Positions 5,605 to 5,837 of a DNA stretch of 5,837 nucleotides are shown one piece after another. Origin of the DNA: JALZEG01 sp036258555 (lineage in GTDB: Bacteria > Actinomycetota > CADDZG01 > WHSQ01); the NCBI GenBank assembly GCA_036258555.1, contig DATADL010000061.1, positions 1 to 5,837 of the forward strand. Direction: 5' to 3'. A program made the position numbers and the translations under genes. The first letter of the stretch is position 1, and every line of letters starts with the position of its first letter. Under the pieces are notes generated by a model that made no database searches, was not told the origin of the DNA, and saw nothing but the letters and a program-made list of their open reading frames with translations.

Positions 5605-5837
5605 CGCTTCTCCTCGTACAGGATGTGGAGGGTGACGTCGTCGCGACAAGGCCCTTCCCGCAACACGTACCTCCCCGCCCTTCCGTCGCGGAGCGTGAAG
5701 AATATCTCCGCCTCGAAGCCCTCGTTGTCGCCGGCGTCGATCTCGTGGCCGCCGTCGAGGAGCCCGCGCGCGAGCTGCGGGTAGAGCTCGACGACGGTCT
5801 CCTTCGTCACGACGCTCACGGCGGAGAACCCGCGCCG
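5601..5837 (-). CDS. Unrecognised protein, C-terminal part with DNEGFEAE domain (5' end outside window)
   Basis: The open frame reaches the right edge in phase, giving 78 visible C-terminal residues. A GTG at 5819 could be a start, but the six codons before it (RRGFSA) continue the alignment with the small lipoprotein at 379-852, so the gene most likely extends beyond the window. Visible: a helix-like stretch TVVELYPQLARGLLDGG, then DNEGFEAE (visible residues 37-44) and C64-R-D-D-V, ending EEKR. Over the first 47 visible residues the match to lipoprotein residues 67-113 needs no gap, with about 18 identities. By analogy it may also be a lipoprotein or exported protein, but the N-terminus is not visible. 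The stop overlaps the TTG start of the MalG-type permease, so it is probably the upstream member of the same operon. Function unknown. Confidence 0.75.
   Translation of the reverse strand, partial: RRGFSAVSVVTKETVVELYPQLARGLLDGGHEIDAGDNEGFEAEIFFTLRDGRAGRYVLREGPCRDDVTLHILYEEKR
5610..5615 (-). promoter_or_regulatory. Ribosome binding site that decides the MalG-type permease start
   Basis: GAGGAG on the minus strand, 5 bases upstream of the TTG at 5604 and within the last codons of the upstream gene. It supports a TTGA stop-start overlap rather than the longer frame from 5649. Confidence 0.65.

Noticed and set aside
4888..5784. Plus-strand open frame of 298 codons opposite the MalG-type permease
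   Set aside because: Extremely Arg/Glu/Gln/Asp-rich translation, typical of the antisense of a membrane protein gene in GC-rich DNA.
5601..5819. Complete 72-residue protein starting at the GTG at 5819
   Set aside because: The frame stays open to the window edge and the residues before the GTG continue the alignment with the lipoprotein, so a longer gene cut by the edge is more likely.
1..5837. Search for RNA genes, CRISPR arrays, insertion sequences, attachment sites and phage genes
   Set aside because: No regularly spaced repeats, transposase-like proteins, tRNA-like cloverleaf or rRNA segments were seen; nearly all bases are taken up by eight minus-strand genes.

Overview
The window is GC-rich DNA with a strong third-position GC bias. 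It has tightly packed genes, many GTG/TTG starts, and a seven-iron ferredoxin of the FdxA type. This fits a high-GC actinobacterium (Actinomycetota), possibly an uncultured lineage. That placement is inference from composition and gene style; no taxonomic marker such as rRNA is present.

Every supported gene lies on the minus strand, so transcription runs from the right edge to the left. In that order the window holds: (1) the 3' end of an unrecognised gene (5601-5837), open at the right edge; (2) a MalG-type ABC sugar permease (4795-5604); (3) a lipoprotein solute-binding protein (3503-4774); (4) a MalK/UgpC-type ATPase (2502-3506); (5) a MalF-type permease (1645-2502); (6) a short-chain dehydrogenase/reductase (842-1654); (7) a small unrecognised lipoprotein (379-852); then a 123-base gap and (8) the 5' part of a FdxA-type ferredoxin gene (1-255), cut by the left edge. 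Genes 1 to 7 overlap or nearly touch (TTGA, GTGA and TGATG junctions, overlaps of 1 to 11 bases, one 20-base gap), so they look like one translationally coupled operon. The ferredoxin has its own ribosome binding site and a leader gap, so it may be a separate unit.

Genes 2 to 5 form a complete CUT1-type carbohydrate importer: lipid-anchored binding protein, two different six-helix permeases and one ATPase. The substrate cannot be read from the sequence. The order is unusual, because the two permease genes are separated by the binding-protein and ATPase genes.

The most interesting observation is that the unrecognised proteins at the two ends of the operon share a domain. The 78 visible residues of the right-edge protein align without gaps over 47 residues with the middle of the 157-residue lipoprotein. 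They share an identical eight-residue block (DNEGFEAE) and a later Cys followed by Asp-Asp-Val. A complete importer plus an SDR enzyme is thus bracketed by two diverged copies of a small extracytoplasmic-looking domain that I do not recognise. Apart from this, the content is ordinary, and I see no RNA genes, mobile elements or CRISPR arrays.
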